NCBI RefSeq assembly: GCF_019633745.1
Contig: NZ_CP037968.1
Location: 2,362,789 to 2,426,788 of the forward strand
DNA: 64,000 nt
Reading direction: 5' to 3'
Origin: Methanofollis formosanus
GTDB taxonomy: Archaea; Halobacteriota; Methanomicrobia; Methanomicrobiales; Methanofollaceae
Part shown: in pieces, positions 53,973 to 62,894 of the stretch
How positions within the stretch are numbered: the stretch's first letter is position 1
Layout of the letters: each line of letters opens with the position of its first letter
Made by a program: the position numbers and the translations under genes
Notes under the pieces: generated by a model
The model's database searches: none
What the model was told of the DNA's origin: nothing
Seen by the model: only the letters and a program-made list of their open reading frames with translations

Positions 53973-55766
53973 ATGTCGGAAGGCGCCACCCCCTCACAAC
54001 GGATCTTTCTGATCGCCGTGATCGTCGGAGTTATATCAGGTATAGGGGCTCTCGTCTTCTTCGAGGCCCTTAAAATCGGAACCCGCTTTTGTATGGGAAC
54101 CCTTGTTGGGTTTCATCTCCCCGAGGAGGGGCAGAGCATGGCCGAGATCGCCCTCTGGTCCGCGCCCCCCAACCCCTGGATGATCCTCCCGGTGATCTGT
54201 CTGGGCGGTCTTCTCTCCGGTCTTCTGGTCTATACCTATGCCCCTGAGGCCGAAGGGCATGGGACCGATGCCGCGATCAAGGCCTTTCATGGGGAAGGGC
54301 GGATCCGGCGCCGCATCCCTCTTCTCAAGGCACTCACTGCCGTCATCACCATCTCCACCGGCGGGAGTGCCGGGCGGGAGGGGCCGACCGCCCAGATGTC
54401 GGCGGGGTTCGGCTCGATGGTCGCCGACTTCCTGGGGCTGTCAGAGCGCGAGCGGCGGATCGCCCTTGCCACCGGCATCGGCGCCGGGATCGGAACGATC
54501 TTCAAGGCACCGCTCGGCGGGGCGATCCTTGCGGCCGAGGTGCTGTACACCCGTGACTTCGAGGCGGAGGCGATCATCCCCGGTTTCCTGGCCTCGGTCA
54601 TCGGGTATGCGATCTTCGGGAGTGTCGAGGGTTTTGAACCGGTCTTTTCTCCGGTCGCCGTCGAGTGGACGGTCACCCAGATCCCGCTCTTTCTGCTCCT
54701 CGGCGTGGTCTGTGCCGGGATGGGCCTGCTGTACATCAGGACATTTTATGGGACAAAACAGGTCTTTGCAACCTTTTTCGAGCGTCACCACCTTCCAAAG
54801 CATATCAAACCCGTTGCCGGCGCCTTCCTCACCGGCCTGCTCGTCGTCGCCCTCATCTATCTCTCCCCCGAGACGGCGATCGTCGGGCTTGCCGGACTGG
54901 GCACCGGGTATGGCTTCATTCAACTTGCCCTGTACTCAATGCTCCCCCTCTCGGTCCTCCTCTTCATCCCGCTCGTCAAGATCCTCACCACCTCGCTGAC
55001 CATCGGCTCGGGGGGGAGCGGAGGGGTCTTTGCGCCGGGACTGGTCATCGGCGCCGCAACCGGCGGTGCGGTCGGGACGGCGCTCCATCTGCTGGCCCCT
55101 GCATATGTGCCCGCAGGGTTGCTGCCCGGGTTCGTGGTGGTCGGGATGATCGCGTTCTTCGGCGCCATCTCCAACGCCCCCATCGCCGTGATGATCATGG
55201 TGGTGGAGATGACCGGGAACTTCTCGCTCTTCGTCCCGGCGATGGGTGCGGTGGCGGTCGCCTATGTCCTCACCGGGGAATCGACGATCTTCGTCGAGCA
55301 GGTCCGCACCAGGGCCCAGTCCCGCGCCCACCGCGGCGAGTATGAGGTGGATATCCTGGAAGGGATCAGGGTGAAGGAGGTGATGGTCCCGCGCTCCTCG
55401 GTCATCGCCCTCGCCCCGGAGGACGGGTGCGGGACGGTCCTCGACCTCGTCAGGTCGACCGAACATACCGGCTATCCGGTCCTTGAAGGAGACGAGATCG
55501 TCGGGATCATCACGACCAGAGACGTCCGCGCCCTCCTTGCCGCCGGCGACCTCTCCTCTCCGGTGCGCGAGGTGATGACCGCACCGGTGGTGACCGTCGC
55601 CGAGCACCGGAGCCTGGAGGAGGCATTGCAGCTCATGATGGAGCGGGATATTCACCACCTCCCGGTGGTCGCAGAGGAAACCCCCGGACGGCTGGTCGGC
55701 TTCATCACCAGGACCGATCTGATGCTTGCCCATACCAGACGCCTCGCGTCGGGAGGGGATCCCTGA
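53973..55766 (+). CDS. ClC-type chloride transporter with tandem CBS domains
   Basis: 597 aa from ATG 53973. ClC core of about ten helices: anion motif region EAEGHGTDAAIKAFHGE (GHGTD where E. coli ClcA has GSGIP), the gating glutamate in GSAGREGPTAQM, and GGSGGVFAPGLVIGAATGG for the third motif. Gating Glu suggests a Cl-/H+ exchanger or gated channel. Two C-terminal CBS domains follow (about 470-590; VKEVMVPRSSVIAL, VREVMTAPVVTVAEH), which usually sense adenine nucleotides. Single gene, with own promoter. Confidence 0.92.
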   Translation: MSEGATPSQRIFLIAVIVGVISGIGALVFFEALKIGTRFCMGTLVGFHLPEEGQSMAEIALWSAPPNPWMILPVICLGGLLSGLLVYTYAPEAEGHGTDAAIKAFHGEGRIRRRIPLLKALTAVITISTGGSAGREGPTAQMSAGFGSMVADFLGLSERERRIALATGIGAGIGTIFKAPLGGAILAAEVLYTRDFEAEAIIPGFLASVIGYAIFGSVEGFEPVFSPVAVEWTVTQIPLFLLLGVVCAGMGLLYIRTFYGTKQVFATFFERHHLPKHIKPVAGAFLTGLLVVALIYLSPETAIVGLAGLGTGYGFIQLALYSMLPLSVLLFIPLVKILTTSLTIGSGGSGGVFAPGLVIGAATGGAVGTALHLLAPAYVPAGLLPGFVVVGMIAFFGAISNAPIAVMIMVVEMTGNFSLFVPAMGAVAVAYVLTGESTIFVEQVRTRAQSRAHRGEYEVDILEGIRVKEVMVPRSSVIALAPEDGCGTVLDLVRSTEHTGYPVLEGDEIVGIITTRDVRALLAAGDLSSPVREVMTAPVVTVAEHRSLEEALQLMMERDIHHLPVVAEETPGRLVGFITRTDLMLAHTRRLASGGDP

Positions 55767-55883
55767 GGTCTGGATTTCTCGGATGGGGTTGCTTCAATCT
55801 TTTTCTGAGTGAATGGGAATTTCTCAAATATTATCTCTTTGATTTTGATAAAACGAATAAATCTAGCTCTGATTCTGACGACA

Positions 55884-55893
55884 TATTATATAG
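55884..55893 (+). promoter_or_regulatory. TATA box of the PAS kinase gene
   Basis: TATTATATAG about 25-30 nt before the TTG (55912) / GTG (55918) start codons, with no Shine-Dalgarno between, indicating a leaderless transcript. Confidence 0.6.
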
Positions 55894-55911
55894 GTACGAA
55901 AGCGACTTTTC

Positions 55912-58900
55912 TTGGACGTGAACCTCTCTGATCCCCCTGGCCATGAGAGCACGTTCCCCCTCCTGTCCGGGCCCAACACCGCCTGGGTCAGGCTGCATGA
56001 ATATGGGAACGACCTCTTCTTTTGTTTCTCTCCAGACGGCCAGATCCTTCATTTCAACCATGCTGCAAGGGAGACGCTCGGGTACACAGATAGGACAGCC
56101 CCTCGAACCGTCGACTCCCTTGTCGCCACCCCTGACCGCGGCCGCTTCTCCAGGCTCCTGATCCAGGCGGCAGCGGGTGAAGAGCCCGGTGAGATCAGGG
56201 TATCTTTCATAGACACGGGAGGAAAGAAGATTCCGATCGCCGGCAGACTCCTTTGCTGCTGCGGCGGGGGAGAGGAGGTTGTCGGGGGATTGTTCTCCCC
56301 GGTCAAGGGTGATCAGTTCGATGACGGCGTCTTCAGAGAAGTTTTTTATGCCAGTCCGGCAGCCATGGCGGTCACCAGTGGAGAGGACGACCGGTGCGTC
56401 ATGATCAACGCGGCCTTCTGCACGCTCCTCGGTTGTCACCCGGCGGCACTTCTCGGGAAGACTCCGGCCGGGTCCGGGGTCTGGACCGATCCTGGCGATT
56501 ATGACCGTCTCGTCTGCGGTATGGATGGGTCGGGTGCGTCCCGGGAGATCGGGGTGCGCCTCCTGCGCAGCGATGGTGCCCCTCTGGAATGCGTTGTTTC
56601 GGCGAAGGATCTGAAACTCTGGGGTCTGCCGCACCGACTTCTGGTCGTCCGCACCACTGGTCAGAGCCGTTTCCATGCCTTCCTCGACCGGGTCAATGAC
56701 GCCGTTGTGCTCCATGAGGTCGGGGGAGACGGTCTCCCAGGTCGGATCCTCGATCTCAACAGGGGTGCCTGCTCCTTGTTTGAGTATTCGTGGGAGGATC
56801 TGCTAGGTCGTCTTTTCAGGGACTTTATCCCACTCTTGGAATGGGAAAGAGTCGCCTCACTGGTCTGTGCTCTCAGGGACGAGGGACAGATCACCGCCGA
56901 GATCCCTCTTGTCAGACAGGACGGGAGAGAGGTGCCCGTCGAGATCAGTGCCCATCTTTATGAGCAGAATGGGTCAGAGATCGTCCTTTTGGTCATGCGT
57001 GATATCAGCGAGCGGGTGGAGAGTGAGAAGAAGATCAGGGAGGCGAACCAGCGTCTCAACCTCCTCATCGACGCTCTCCCGGAGTCGGTGTACTTCAAGG
57101 ACCGGGAGAGGCGGTGTCTCATCGTGAACAATACCCTTGCTGAGCTTGCAGGGATGCAAAAGGAGGAGATTGTCGGAAAGAAGAATGACGACGTTTTCCC
57201 TCCTGCATTTGCTGTTCAGTGTGACCTGACCGACTTCCGTATCCTTGAGGAACGGACCCCCATCCACTCGCTGGAGTCGGTGGAGGGTGAAGATGGGAGT
57301 ATCTTTTGTTTTGATACGACGAAGGTGCCGGTCCTCGACGAGGACGGAGAGGTCAGGTACTTTGTCGGGGTCAGCCGCGATATCACCGAACAGAAAAGGG
57401 CTGAGGAGGCGCTCCGTCATTCGGAAGCAAAATATCGGATGCTCTTTGAGGCGGCAAGCGACGCGATCTTCATCTTCGACCGGGAAGGACGGTTTCTCGA
57501 GGTGAACCGGGTTGCATGTGAGCGGCTGGGGTACCGGAGGGACGAACTGCTCGCCATGACCCGGGCTGAGATCAGCAGTCCGGTCCTGCGGGACGAGGTG
57601 TCCGAGCGGATCAGGATGCTCTTTGAGCGCGGGCAGGTCATCTACGAGACCGATCATATTACCCGGGACGGCCGGGTGATCCCGACCGAGGTGAATGGGC
57701 ATCTCATCGAGTACGAAGGCAGGCAGGCTGTCCTCTCGATCGCGCGTGATATCACCGAGCGCAAGAGTCTGGAGGAAGAGCTCAGGCGATCGGTGGAGGT
57801 CTACCGGACGATCTTCGAGAACACCGGAACAGGGATGGTCCTGATCGATGAGGACGCCACCCTTCTCCTGGTCAACTCGGAGCTGGAACAACTCTTCGGT
57901 TACCGGCGGGAAGAGGTGGAGGGCCGGATGCGGTGGACCGATCTGGTCGCGGAGGAAGACCTGGAGCAGATGCTGGAGTACCATGCCGGGAGGCGAGACA
58001 CCCAGGCATCGGTTCCCGGGAGTTATGAATGCACCGCGATCGCCCGGGGCGGCCGCCGTCTCTGTCTCCTCCTGACGGTCTCGGTGATCCCGGGGACAAA
58101 GCAGAGCATCGCTTCGGTGATCGATGTCACCGAGCAGAACGAGGTGGAACTGGCGCTCAAAGAGCGGGAAGAGCGTCTCCAACTCGTCGTGACCGGTGCG
58201 GACCTCGGGATCTGGGACTGGGATATGGAGTCCGGGCATTTTGTCCTGAACGAACGATGGGCCGGGATGCTCGGGTACTCGCTATCTGAGGTGGAAGCGA
58301 GTTTTGCTGCATGGAAAGCGATGATCCACCCTGATGACCGGCCGAAGGTTCTCTCGGCCCTTGCCTCCTATCTTGCCGGGGATCTCCCCCAGTACCATGC
58401 GGAGTATCGGATGCAGGCAAAGGATGGACACTGGGTCTGGGTGCTCTCGGTCGGCGAGGTGGCGGCCAGGGACGCCGGGGGGCGGGCGCTCAGGATGGCC
58501 GGGATCCATCAGGACATCACCGGCTTCAAGCGGAGTCAGGAGGCGTTGAAGGAGGCGAACAAGAAACTGACAATCCTCTCGAGTGTCACGCGTCACGACA
58601 TCCTCAACCAGGTGCAGGGTCTGCTCTGGTTTGCGTCCGAGATCGAGGGGCAGACCGGAAAATATCCCGGCCTGTGCGAGGCGGCGCAGCGGATCGGGCG
58701 CATCGCCGAACTGATCCAGTACCAGATCTCGTTCACCCGCGACTATGAGGAGATGGGGGTGAAGGCCCCTGAGTGGCAACGGGTCAGGAAGGTCGCGGAA
58801 GGAGCGGCCCTGGCCGCTCTCCCCCGGGGAGTCCGCCTGGAAGTGAAGACCGGGGAACTGGAGGTCTATGCCGACTCCATGCTCAGCAAGGTCTTCTACA

Positions 58901-59202
58901 ACCTCTTTGAGAACGCCGTCAGGCACGGTGAGGGGATCACCAGAGTCACCGTCTCGTTCAAAACTGAAGAGGGTCGAGGAGTTCTCATCGTCGAGGACGA
59001 CGGTGTAGGTGTCCCTGAGGCCAAAAAATCGTATATCTTCAAGCGCGGCTACGGGCAGCACTCTGGCCTCGGGCTCTTCCTGGTCAGCGAGATCCTGGAG
59101 ATCACCGGGATGACGGTCCGCGAGACGGGAGCCGAGGGAGAGGGGGCCAGGTTTGAGGTTGCTCTTCCCTGGGGAACCTATCGGTGCGAAGAGGGCATCT
59201 GA
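55912..59202 (+). CDS. Multi-PAS sensor histidine kinase
   Basis: 1096 aa (TTG 55912; GTG 55918 is equally possible). No membrane span: a cytoplasmic sensor. About seven PAS units in line, roughly 25-130, 140-250, 256-368, 376-495, 500-622, 626-750 and 755-880, recognisable by repeated S-box or PAC ends such as VVMRDISERVESEKKIREAN, FVGVSRDITEQKRAEEAL, LSIARDITERKSLEEEL and GIHQDITGFKRSQEAL. The kinase core has an H-box SSVTRHDILNQVQG (archaeal type), N-box NLFENAVRHGE, VEDDGVGVP and GLGLFLVSEI. No receiver domain, and no response regulator gene adjacent. Signal unknown. Confidence 0.92.
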   Translation: MDVNLSDPPGHESTFPLLSGPNTAWVRLHEYGNDLFFCFSPDGQILHFNHAARETLGYTDRTAPRTVDSLVATPDRGRFSRLLIQAAAGEEPGEIRVSFIDTGGKKIPIAGRLLCCCGGGEEVVGGLFSPVKGDQFDDGVFREVFYASPAAMAVTSGEDDRCVMINAAFCTLLGCHPAALLGKTPAGSGVWTDPGDYDRLVCGMDGSGASREIGVRLLRSDGAPLECVVSAKDLKLWGLPHRLLVVRTTGQSRFHAFLDRVNDAVVLHEVGGDGLPGRILDLNRGACSLFEYSWEDLLGRLFRDFIPLLEWERVASLVCALRDEGQITAEIPLVRQDGREVPVEISAHLYEQNGSEIVLLVMRDISERVESEKKIREANQRLNLLIDALPESVYFKDRERRCLIVNNTLAELAGMQKEEIVGKKNDDVFPPAFAVQCDLTDFRILEERTPIHSLESVEGEDGSIFCFDTTKVPVLDEDGEVRYFVGVSRDITEQKRAEEALRHSEAKYRMLFEAASDAIFIFDREGRFLEVNRVACERLGYRRDELLAMTRAEISSPVLRDEVSERIRMLFERGQVIYETDHITRDGRVIPTEVNGHLIEYEGRQAVLSIARDITERKSLEEELRRSVEVYRTIFENTGTGMVLIDEDATLLLVNSELEQLFGYRREEVEGRMRWTDLVAEEDLEQMLEYHAGRRDTQASVPGSYECTAIARGGRRLCLLLTVSVIPGTKQSIASVIDVTEQNEVELALKEREERLQLVVTGADLGIWDWDMESGHFVLNERWAGMLGYSLSEVEASFAAWKAMIHPDDRPKVLSALASYLAGDLPQYHAEYRMQAKDGHWVWVLSVGEVAARDAGGRALRMAGIHQDITGFKRSQEALKEANKKLTILSSVTRHDILNQVQGLLWFASEIEGQTGKYPGLCEAAQRIGRIAELIQYQISFTRDYEEMGVKAPEWQRVRKVAEGAALAALPRGVRLEVKTGELEVYADSMLSKVFYNLFENAVRHGEGITRVTVSFKTEEGRGVLIVEDDGVGVPEAKKSYIFKRGYGQHSGLGLFLVSEILEITGMTVRETGAEGEGARFEVALPWGTYRCEEGI

Positions 59203-59243
59203 GAATACCTCTGAGAGCCGAAAAAAGAGTTTCTGGTAGTGGT

Positions 59244-59411
59244 TCAGTGGATGGCCTTCTTGATCTGCATCCACTCCTCTGCAGAGAGATTTTCTTTGCC
59301 GTGCACCTCGCGGGCGTGGTCGGCGATCTTCTGCTCGAGGTCGAACTCGTTCTCGGCCGTGGTCTCGAATTCACATTTCATCCCGATGTCTTTGCACTTA
59401 AACGACGGCAT
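59244..59411 (-). CDS. DUF1059 small protein
   Basis: 55 aa from ATG 59411 (GGTGA 5 nt upstream). PSFKCKDIGMKCEFETTAEN then KIADHAREVHGKENLS: DUF1059 with CxxxxxxC and HA-REVHG pattern, a zinc-ribbon-like small domain of unknown function found across archaea. Convergent with the PAS kinase, 41 bp apart. The longer 81-codon ORF lacks an RBS and is not preferred. Confidence 0.8.
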   Translation of the reverse strand: MPSFKCKDIGMKCEFETTAENEFDLEQKIADHAREVHGKENLSAEEWMQIKKAIH

Positions 59412-59520
59412 GGCCATCACCGGGGGCGGATACTCGGGCTTCTTATATATAGGTGATCCCGGTCCTGATTTTTGGGGAGAATTCCCCACCCCTGTCTCGT
59501 CCGGGCGGAAAGGATCCCGA

Positions 59521-59961
59521 TCACTCCGGCGGTGGCGAATGCCCGCCGTCTTTCTTCTCAGGATGGATTTCTTTCGCCAGTTTTTCCACCTCTTCGGCTT
59601 TTATCTCCTCGGCGCGTCCTCCGAAGTAGAATCCAACGATTGTTGCAAGGGCTCCTGTCAGGACTCCCAGGGTGTTCTTTAAGAGATCGGAGCATATGTC
59701 TTTCTCAGCAAGATAGAGCACTGCCGCTCCGACGATTAAAACAACCGCAAGCATCATCGAATATCTTGACAGCCCCTTCCGTGACGGGGGCTGAGACAGG
59801 AGTTCCTGCACTACTGTGATCCGTTCATCTTCGGGAAGATCCTCCAGACGTAGGTTTTTGAGGATCTTTCTTTTCATCAGATAATGCATGGAGATGTTTA
59901 GAATCCACGGTAACACGACGAGAATTCCGATAATTATGAAAACGAGGATCCATGATTCCAT
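59521..59961 (-). CDS. Small membrane protein with cytoplasmic tail
   Basis: 146 aa. Membrane helices at residues about 4-24 (WILVFIIIGILVVLPWILNI), 68-86 (YSMMLAVVLIVGAAVLYLA) and 95-112 (LLKNTLGVLTGALATIVGFY). The N-terminal loop is charged (KRKILKNLRLEDLPEDERIT), the C terminus is lysine/glutamate rich (GGRAEEIKAEEVEKLAKEIH). Family not recognised. 109 bp separate it from the DUF1059 gene. Confidence 0.6.
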   Translation of the reverse strand: MESWILVFIIIGILVVLPWILNISMHYLMKRKILKNLRLEDLPEDERITVVQELLSQPPSRKGLSRYSMMLAVVLIVGAAVLYLAEKDICSDLLKNTLGVLTGALATIVGFYFGGRAEEIKAEEVEKLAKEIHPEKKDGGHSPPPE

Positions 59962-60192
59962 ACTGCGCCTCTCAGGGAGAGGAGGTGATATATTCGGAGG
60001 GATATATCTGCCGTTTTGAATGAGATGGTCTATGCAATGGTGGTGTGGGTTTTCCGGGAGGATTGGATCTAAAATCCGGGTGCAGTTCTCTGGAGAGATA
60101 GGTCTCTCGATACTCCTTGGAACAGACGTTGAGAAGAAATCTTCTAAAGGAACATCTTTGCGTTGTATCGGGGATTATCTTTTGAAAATGGA

Positions 60193-60266
60193 TGGGCCTG
60201 TCCGGATTCGAACCGGAGATCTTCGCCGTGTAAGGGCGACGTCATAACCGACTAGACCACAGGCCC
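60193..60266 (-). tRNA. tRNA-Val (UAC)
   Basis: 74 nt without encoded CCA. Acceptor stem GGGCCTG/CAGGCCC, D-stem GTCT...TGAC pattern, anticodon stem TCGCC/GGCGA with loop CTTACAC giving anticodon UAC (codon GUA), T-arm TCCGG-TTCGAAT-CCGGA, discriminator A. No intron. A TATA-like TTTAATACC lies about 30 nt upstream (60295-60303). Confidence 0.96.
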
Positions 60267-60441
60267 GGTGTTCATAAATGTTTCTCATTGGTCGGTATTA
60301 AACGTGTTGCTGCTCTCCGGCCGCGACGGGCCATGCTGGAGAGACAGGTCTGGTTGGGAGGGACGGACCGGCCTCCATGCGCCCGCTCTTCCTCTTCGTC
60401 GTGATCCTCCCTTCAGGCGGTGGGAAAAAAGATCGTGCCGG

Positions 60442-61047
60442 TCACCTGCCGGCCATCTTCTCGAGCAGTTCCCGGATCGCCCGCAGTTCGGCGACGACCG
60501 CATCCTGCCCCGCCCCGACAGGGGCCGGTGCGGTCTCTTCCTCCTCGCCGCCGGTCACCGCCGCCACCGGCGGGCGGCCGCGCACCTGCGCCATGATCAG
60601 TTCTCTGAGGGGTTCAGGATCCTCGATCCCCAGGATCCTGATCTCGGCCTGGGCCTGCGCCGAGTAGCCGGCCGTCTGGATGCGGAGGTTGGAGATGCCG
60701 AAGAGACGCATCACCGGGCCCTGGATGATATCGACATTGGTGATCCGGTTGTACGGGACGATCCCGGTGCTCCTGAACCAGACCCCTCGTTTCCAGGTCA
60801 TCTCGGTCTCAGTGAGATGGTAGACGATGCTCCGGTAGTACAACGGGATCCAGACGGCGACGAAGATGAGGAGGGCGAGCATGCCCCCTCCGAAGAGCAG
60901 GATGAGCAGCCCCTCTCCGGTGAGGGATACCGGGAGCACGATGAAGAAGGCTCCGAGAACGGCCAGGATGACGAGGGAAAGGAAATAATATCTCTTGAAC
61001 TGGGGGGCGGGCTTGAAGTCTTCCCCTATTCTGATCAAGTATGTCAT
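60442..61047 (-). CDS. bPH2 (YdbS-like) membrane protein
   Basis: 201 aa. Two helices at about 21-40 (YFLSLVILAVLGAFFIVLPV) and 46-70 (LLILLFGGGMLALLIFVAVW), followed by a bacterial-type PH domain: YHLTETEMTWKRGVWFRSTG, VPYNRITNVDIIQGPVMRLF, GISNLRIQTAGYSAQAQAEI. The tail (after residue 155) is flexible, ending in a helix VVAELRAIRELLEKMAGR. Such proteins occur in pairs in bacteria; function unknown. GAGAGG lies upstream of ATG 61047. Confidence 0.86.
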   Translation of the reverse strand: MTYLIRIGEDFKPAPQFKRYYFLSLVILAVLGAFFIVLPVSLTGEGLLILLFGGGMLALLIFVAVWIPLYYRSIVYHLTETEMTWKRGVWFRSTGIVPYNRITNVDIIQGPVMRLFGISNLRIQTAGYSAQAQAEIRILGIEDPEPLRELIMAQVRGRPPVAAVTGGEEEETAPAPVGAGQDAVVAELRAIRELLEKMAGR

Positions 61048-61171
61048 GGACGATACCTCTCAGCCATACTCCTCGGTGTGGAAGGATAAAGATATGCCCG
61101 GCCCCGTGTTTCTCCAGAGGTTGCCATATTCCGGATCCCGATCACGGGGCGGACCTGGACCTGACAAACCC

Positions 61172-61178
61172 TTATAAA
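61172..61178 (+). promoter_or_regulatory. TATA box of the nitroreductase gene
   Basis: TTATAAA lies 23 nt before the ATG at 61201 with no Shine-Dalgarno in between; a leaderless transcript is expected. Confidence 0.6.
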
Positions 61179-61200
61179 TCGCGGTGCGGCAGGGCGACCC

Positions 61201-61779
61201 ATGCCGACTGAGGTTGAGATGGTCCTTGCGGCCATCAGGGGACGGCGGAGCATCAGGGCGTACGAGGAGCGGCCCCTCGACGAAGAGACCGTCACCACGA
61301 TCATCGACGCGGGGATCCACGCCCCGACGGCCATGGGGCTCCAGCCCTGGCGTTTTATCGTCGTCAGGGACCGCGGGCTGATGAAGCAGATCTCCGACTA
61401 CTGCAAACCGGTCCTCCGCACGATGCTGGAGGGGGCCACCGACGAGACAGCCACCGTATTTCGAGAACTTCTCTCCAGGGAGAACTTCGAGATCTTCTAC
61501 GGTGCCCCGGTGCTCGTCCTTGTCCTTGGTGACAGGAAGAACCCGTACAGTACCTATGACTGCACCCTCTGTGCCGGGACCATGATGCTCGCCGCCCATG
61601 CGATGGGGATCGGGAGCTGCTGGATCGGTGCGGCCGGACCGGTCGCCGGGAGTCATGAACTGATGAAGATGCTGGAGGTGCCGGCAGGCTATGAGATCAT
61701 CGCCCCGCTGATCTTCGGCTATCCTGGAGAGCATCCGGGGATGCCGGCGCGGGCCGAGCCGAGGATCACCTGGGTCTGA
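61201..61779 (+). CDS. Nitroreductase-family FMN oxidoreductase
   Basis: 192 aa. FMN-binding pattern RGRRSIRAYEERPLDEET (13-30), APTAMGLQPWRFIVVRD (about 41-57), and GIGSCWIGAAGPVAGSHELM near the C terminus with LGYP-like IFGYPGEHPG. Homodimeric NAD(P)H oxidoreductase; physiological substrate not predictable. Monocistronic, followed directly by repeat R9. Confidence 0.92.
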   Translation: MPTEVEMVLAAIRGRRSIRAYEERPLDEETVTTIIDAGIHAPTAMGLQPWRFIVVRDRGLMKQISDYCKPVLRTMLEGATDETATVFRELLSRENFEIFYGAPVLVLVLGDRKNPYSTYDCTLCAGTMMLAAHAMGIGSCWIGAAGPVAGSHELMKMLEVPAGYEIIAPLIFGYPGEHPGMPARAEPRITWV

Positions 61780-61794
61780 GGGAGTGGCTAAAAA

Positions 61795-62415
61795 TTTGAC
61801 TTTGTGAAATAGGATATGAGGCAAAAGCATGCCTCAGACGTGCCGCATGAAAATGTCTCGTCGCAGATCGCCGGGGTGTGGAAGGTTTCTTGATCCTGAT
61901 CCGTCTCCCTGCGAAAAGGGGACGGCCAGAAAACGATCTGCGTGCCACCCCCTCTTATCCTCAGTTCGTGGGGGAACGAACGGTGACGAGTTTGAGAATA
62001 CGGAAAATGCGGCCCTGTAGAATCGGGCGTGATCCTCGGGGCTCAGGCATACACGGAGGTCATCCCAAAACTCTCCGGCCTTGCTATGTGATGGGAAGAC
62101 GTTTCTGAAGTATGGTGTCGTTCAAGAGCGTGCCGCCGCCCCGTCCCTATCTTCGTCGTGGGGGGTTCCGGGGGTTTCCCCCGGCGGGAGAGAGCAAGGA
62201 AACACGCTTTCTTCTCTCGGTGGGCGGCACGGCTGATCAGTCCAGATACTTTTGGGATATGCTCACGATGAAAATTTCTCATCACAGATCTCTGGGGTGT
62301 GGAAGGATCTTTGATCCTTCTTATCGCTCCATGACAGGTAGTGTGAGCATTCCATCATCGCCGCCCCCACCCAATCCTCCTTGCGGCGGGTCGTCCCCCG
62401 GGCCGAGAGTTTGAG
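61795..62415. repeat. Dispersed intergenic repeat, copy R9 (compound)
   Basis: Module a (ATGAGGCAAAAGCATGCCTC at 61815), the module-e sequence reversed (GAACGAACGGTGACGAGTTT, 61975-61994), the CATCCCAAAACTCTCCGGCC unit with GTTTCTGAAGTATGGTGTCG (62062-62125), GTCCCTATCTTCGTCGTGGG, a G/C hairpin (GGGGGTTTCCCCC, 62169-62183 region), a second module-a tail (GATGAAAATTTCTCATCACA at 62267) and CATCGCCGCCCCCACCCAAT. Confidence 0.8.
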
Positions 62416-62559
62416 AGGCGACAACCCTCCCGCACAAAGATCACTACAAAAAAATTACCCTGAAAATGATCCTGACATTCAATTCTGGAGTTGAGGATAG
62501 GAATTTGAACACACAGATTCCCCCTATAACTGATATACGGAGAACAAAACTATCCTCTG

Positions 62560-62885
62560 AACGTTCAGGCACCCTGCCTTCCTCGTCCTATCTTCATCCC
62601 GGGGGTCCGGGGGCAGCGCCCCCGGCGCAAGGGTGCGGGAAGGCGTGGTGATCAGGCGTGCCGCCCTCATCGTAGAATCTTTCCTGGGATCTCGCACCGG
62701 TTTTTTCACCCCCCCGGACCCTCCACGACGAAGATAGCCGAGGGGCGGCATGATGCTCGGCATCGATTCACTCCTCGAACGCAAGGATGAGGATCAAGAA
62801 TCAATCCAGTTCCGGGATGATATTTTCATCCCGTATGCTTGAGGCATGCTCTCGCCTCATGTCCAATTCTACACAACCGTGTTCA
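62560..62885. repeat. Dispersed intergenic repeat, copy R10
   Basis: TCGTCCTATCTTCATCCCGG, hairpin GGGGGCAGCGCCCCC (62608-62622), GCGGGAAGGCGTGGTGATCA, CATCGTAGAATCTTTCCTGG, a decayed hairpin (CCGGTTTTTTCACCCCCCCG), CGACGAAGATAGCCGAGGGG, and reversed module a CCCGTATGCTTGAGGCATGC with TCTCGCCTCATGTCC at 62829-62862. Ends next to the mch terminator. Confidence 0.85.
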
Positions 62886-62891
62886 AAAAAA
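62885..62891 (-). terminator. T-run terminator of mch
   Basis: T7 on the minus strand starts 3 nt past the mch stop codon. Confidence 0.5.
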
Positions 62892-62894
62892 GTA

